Shown here: positions 63,649-64,000 of the stretch, piece after piece
Position numbering within the stretch: position 1 is the first letter of the stretch
How the letters are laid out: the number at the start of each line of letters is the position of its first letter
Assembly (NCBI RefSeq): GCF_007904085.1
Contig: NZ_CP042326.1
Location: 1 to 64,000 of the forward strand
Length of the DNA: 64,000 nucleotides
Direction: 5' to 3'
Origin: Euhalothece natronophila Z-M001
GTDB lineage: Bacteria > Cyanobacteriota > Cyanobacteriia > Cyanobacteriales > Rubidibacteraceae
Program-made: the position numbers and the translations under genes
The notes under the pieces: model-generated
What the model was told of the DNA's origin: nothing
The model's database searches: none
Seen by the model: only the letters and a program-made list of their open reading frames with translations

Positions 63649-64000
63649 ATGGAACAGACTCTGACCCTTGTAGTAAAGCTAAATGTAGAACCTGAGCAAG
63701 CCACTCAACTTGAGGAAACTGCCCAGGCTTTTGCAGATGCTTGTACTTGGATTAATGAGAATGTAAACCATCGTCTAACCAATCGCAATTCAATTCAGGC
63801 TGTCTGCTATAACGATGTTAAGGAACAGTTTGGATTAAAGGCTAACCAGATTGTCCGTGCTTGCGCTAGGGTCGCCTCTAACCGAAAGACTGCCAAACAT
63901 AAAGGTCGGAAAGTTAAAGGGTTCAAACCCACCTCTTTCGATTGTGATGGTAGGACTTTCTCTTTTCGGGAAAAAGATTGGACAGTTAGCGTCTCTACTC
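63649..64000 (+). CDS. tnpB: IS200/IS605-type TnpB (RNA-guided nuclease), 5' part
   Basis: The first 117 codons; the gene runs past the window end. The N-terminus (MEQTLTLVVKLNVEPEQATQ), ACTWINENVNHR, a helical block with YNDVKEQFGLKANQIVRACA, and VASNRKTAKHKGRKVKGFKP are typical of TnpB/OrfB N-terminal regions. The catalytic RuvC part and the zinc finger are beyond the window. No tnpA precedes it, so it is a tnpB-only (non-autonomous or domesticated) element unless tnpA lies downstream. Confidence 0.85.
   Translation, partial: MEQTLTLVVKLNVEPEQATQLEETAQAFADACTWINENVNHRLTNRNSIQAVCYNDVKEQFGLKANQIVRACARVASNRKTAKHKGRKVKGFKPTSFDCDGRTFSFREKDWTVSVST

Overview
The window is chromosomal DNA of a cyanobacterium. 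Direct signs are the many HIP1 octamers (GCGATCGC), the carboxysome gene ccmP, a phycobilin lyase (cpcT), an A-type flavodiiron protein (flv3-like), a polyprenyltransferase of plastoquinone synthesis, a cyanobacterial-type rpoZ, a group 3 sigma factor (sigF-like) and plastid/cyanobacterial families such as DUF3611 and CCB. Very acidic secreted proteins (HpsA-like, GEPDD-repeat lipoprotein) would suit a halophilic member, but that is inference.

Layout. 1-2.6 kb: gatA, an alpha/beta hydrolase and mgtC all look frameshifted, almost always by loss of one base in a short homopolymer, which points to sequence error more than decay; a tRNA-Asp lies between. 2.7-4.6 kb: mgtE (with mgtC behind it) preceded by a long, structured, unexplained leader. 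4.8-21.3 kb: housekeeping genes (small zinc ribbon, ClpC-like ATPase, murD, pth, carB, alanine symporter, MOSC, Ski2-like helicase, queF, an SDR-CIA30 fusion, ccmP). 21.5-25.8 kb: a two-gene operon of a membrane VWA protein and a giant tubulin/FtsZ-like GTPase with a SHOCT-like tail, the best candidate for a poorly described system. 25.8-29.8 kb: a fast-evolving array of DUF4168 proteins and acidic lipoproteins, with one chimera, minisatellites and miniature transposable elements. 29.8-37.5 kb: a two-component system, an MnmC-like methyltransferase, a YefM-YoeB toxin-antitoxin pair with a nonsense codon in the toxin, a family 2 glycosyltransferase and a NAGPA-domain protein. 37.6-44.1 kb: an hps-type cluster (HpsA and three pseudopilins). 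44.1-46.1 kb: debris zone with Uma2 genes, remnants and small unknown genes. 46.2-63.2 kb: ordinary metabolism and expression genes (cobalamin-binding protein, rsmE, cpcT, flv3, dnaJ-like, tandem CobO-like, rpoZ, serS, PadR regulator, CCB, argC, ald, ubiA-type, sigF, UDG). 63.6-64 kb: the start of an IS200/IS605-type tnpB cut by the window end.

Two families of TA-flanked miniature elements run through the window. Family 1 is 107 bp (four identical copies by eye at 25835, 34551, 45930, 50590). Family 2 is about 130 bp (26930 and 29619, inverted, plus a fragment at 50555). One family 1 copy supplies new stop codons to the two convergent genes around it. Heptamer repeats have grown into the end of the ubiA-type gene, and a double-hairpin element sits in frame inside the SDR-CIA30 gene.
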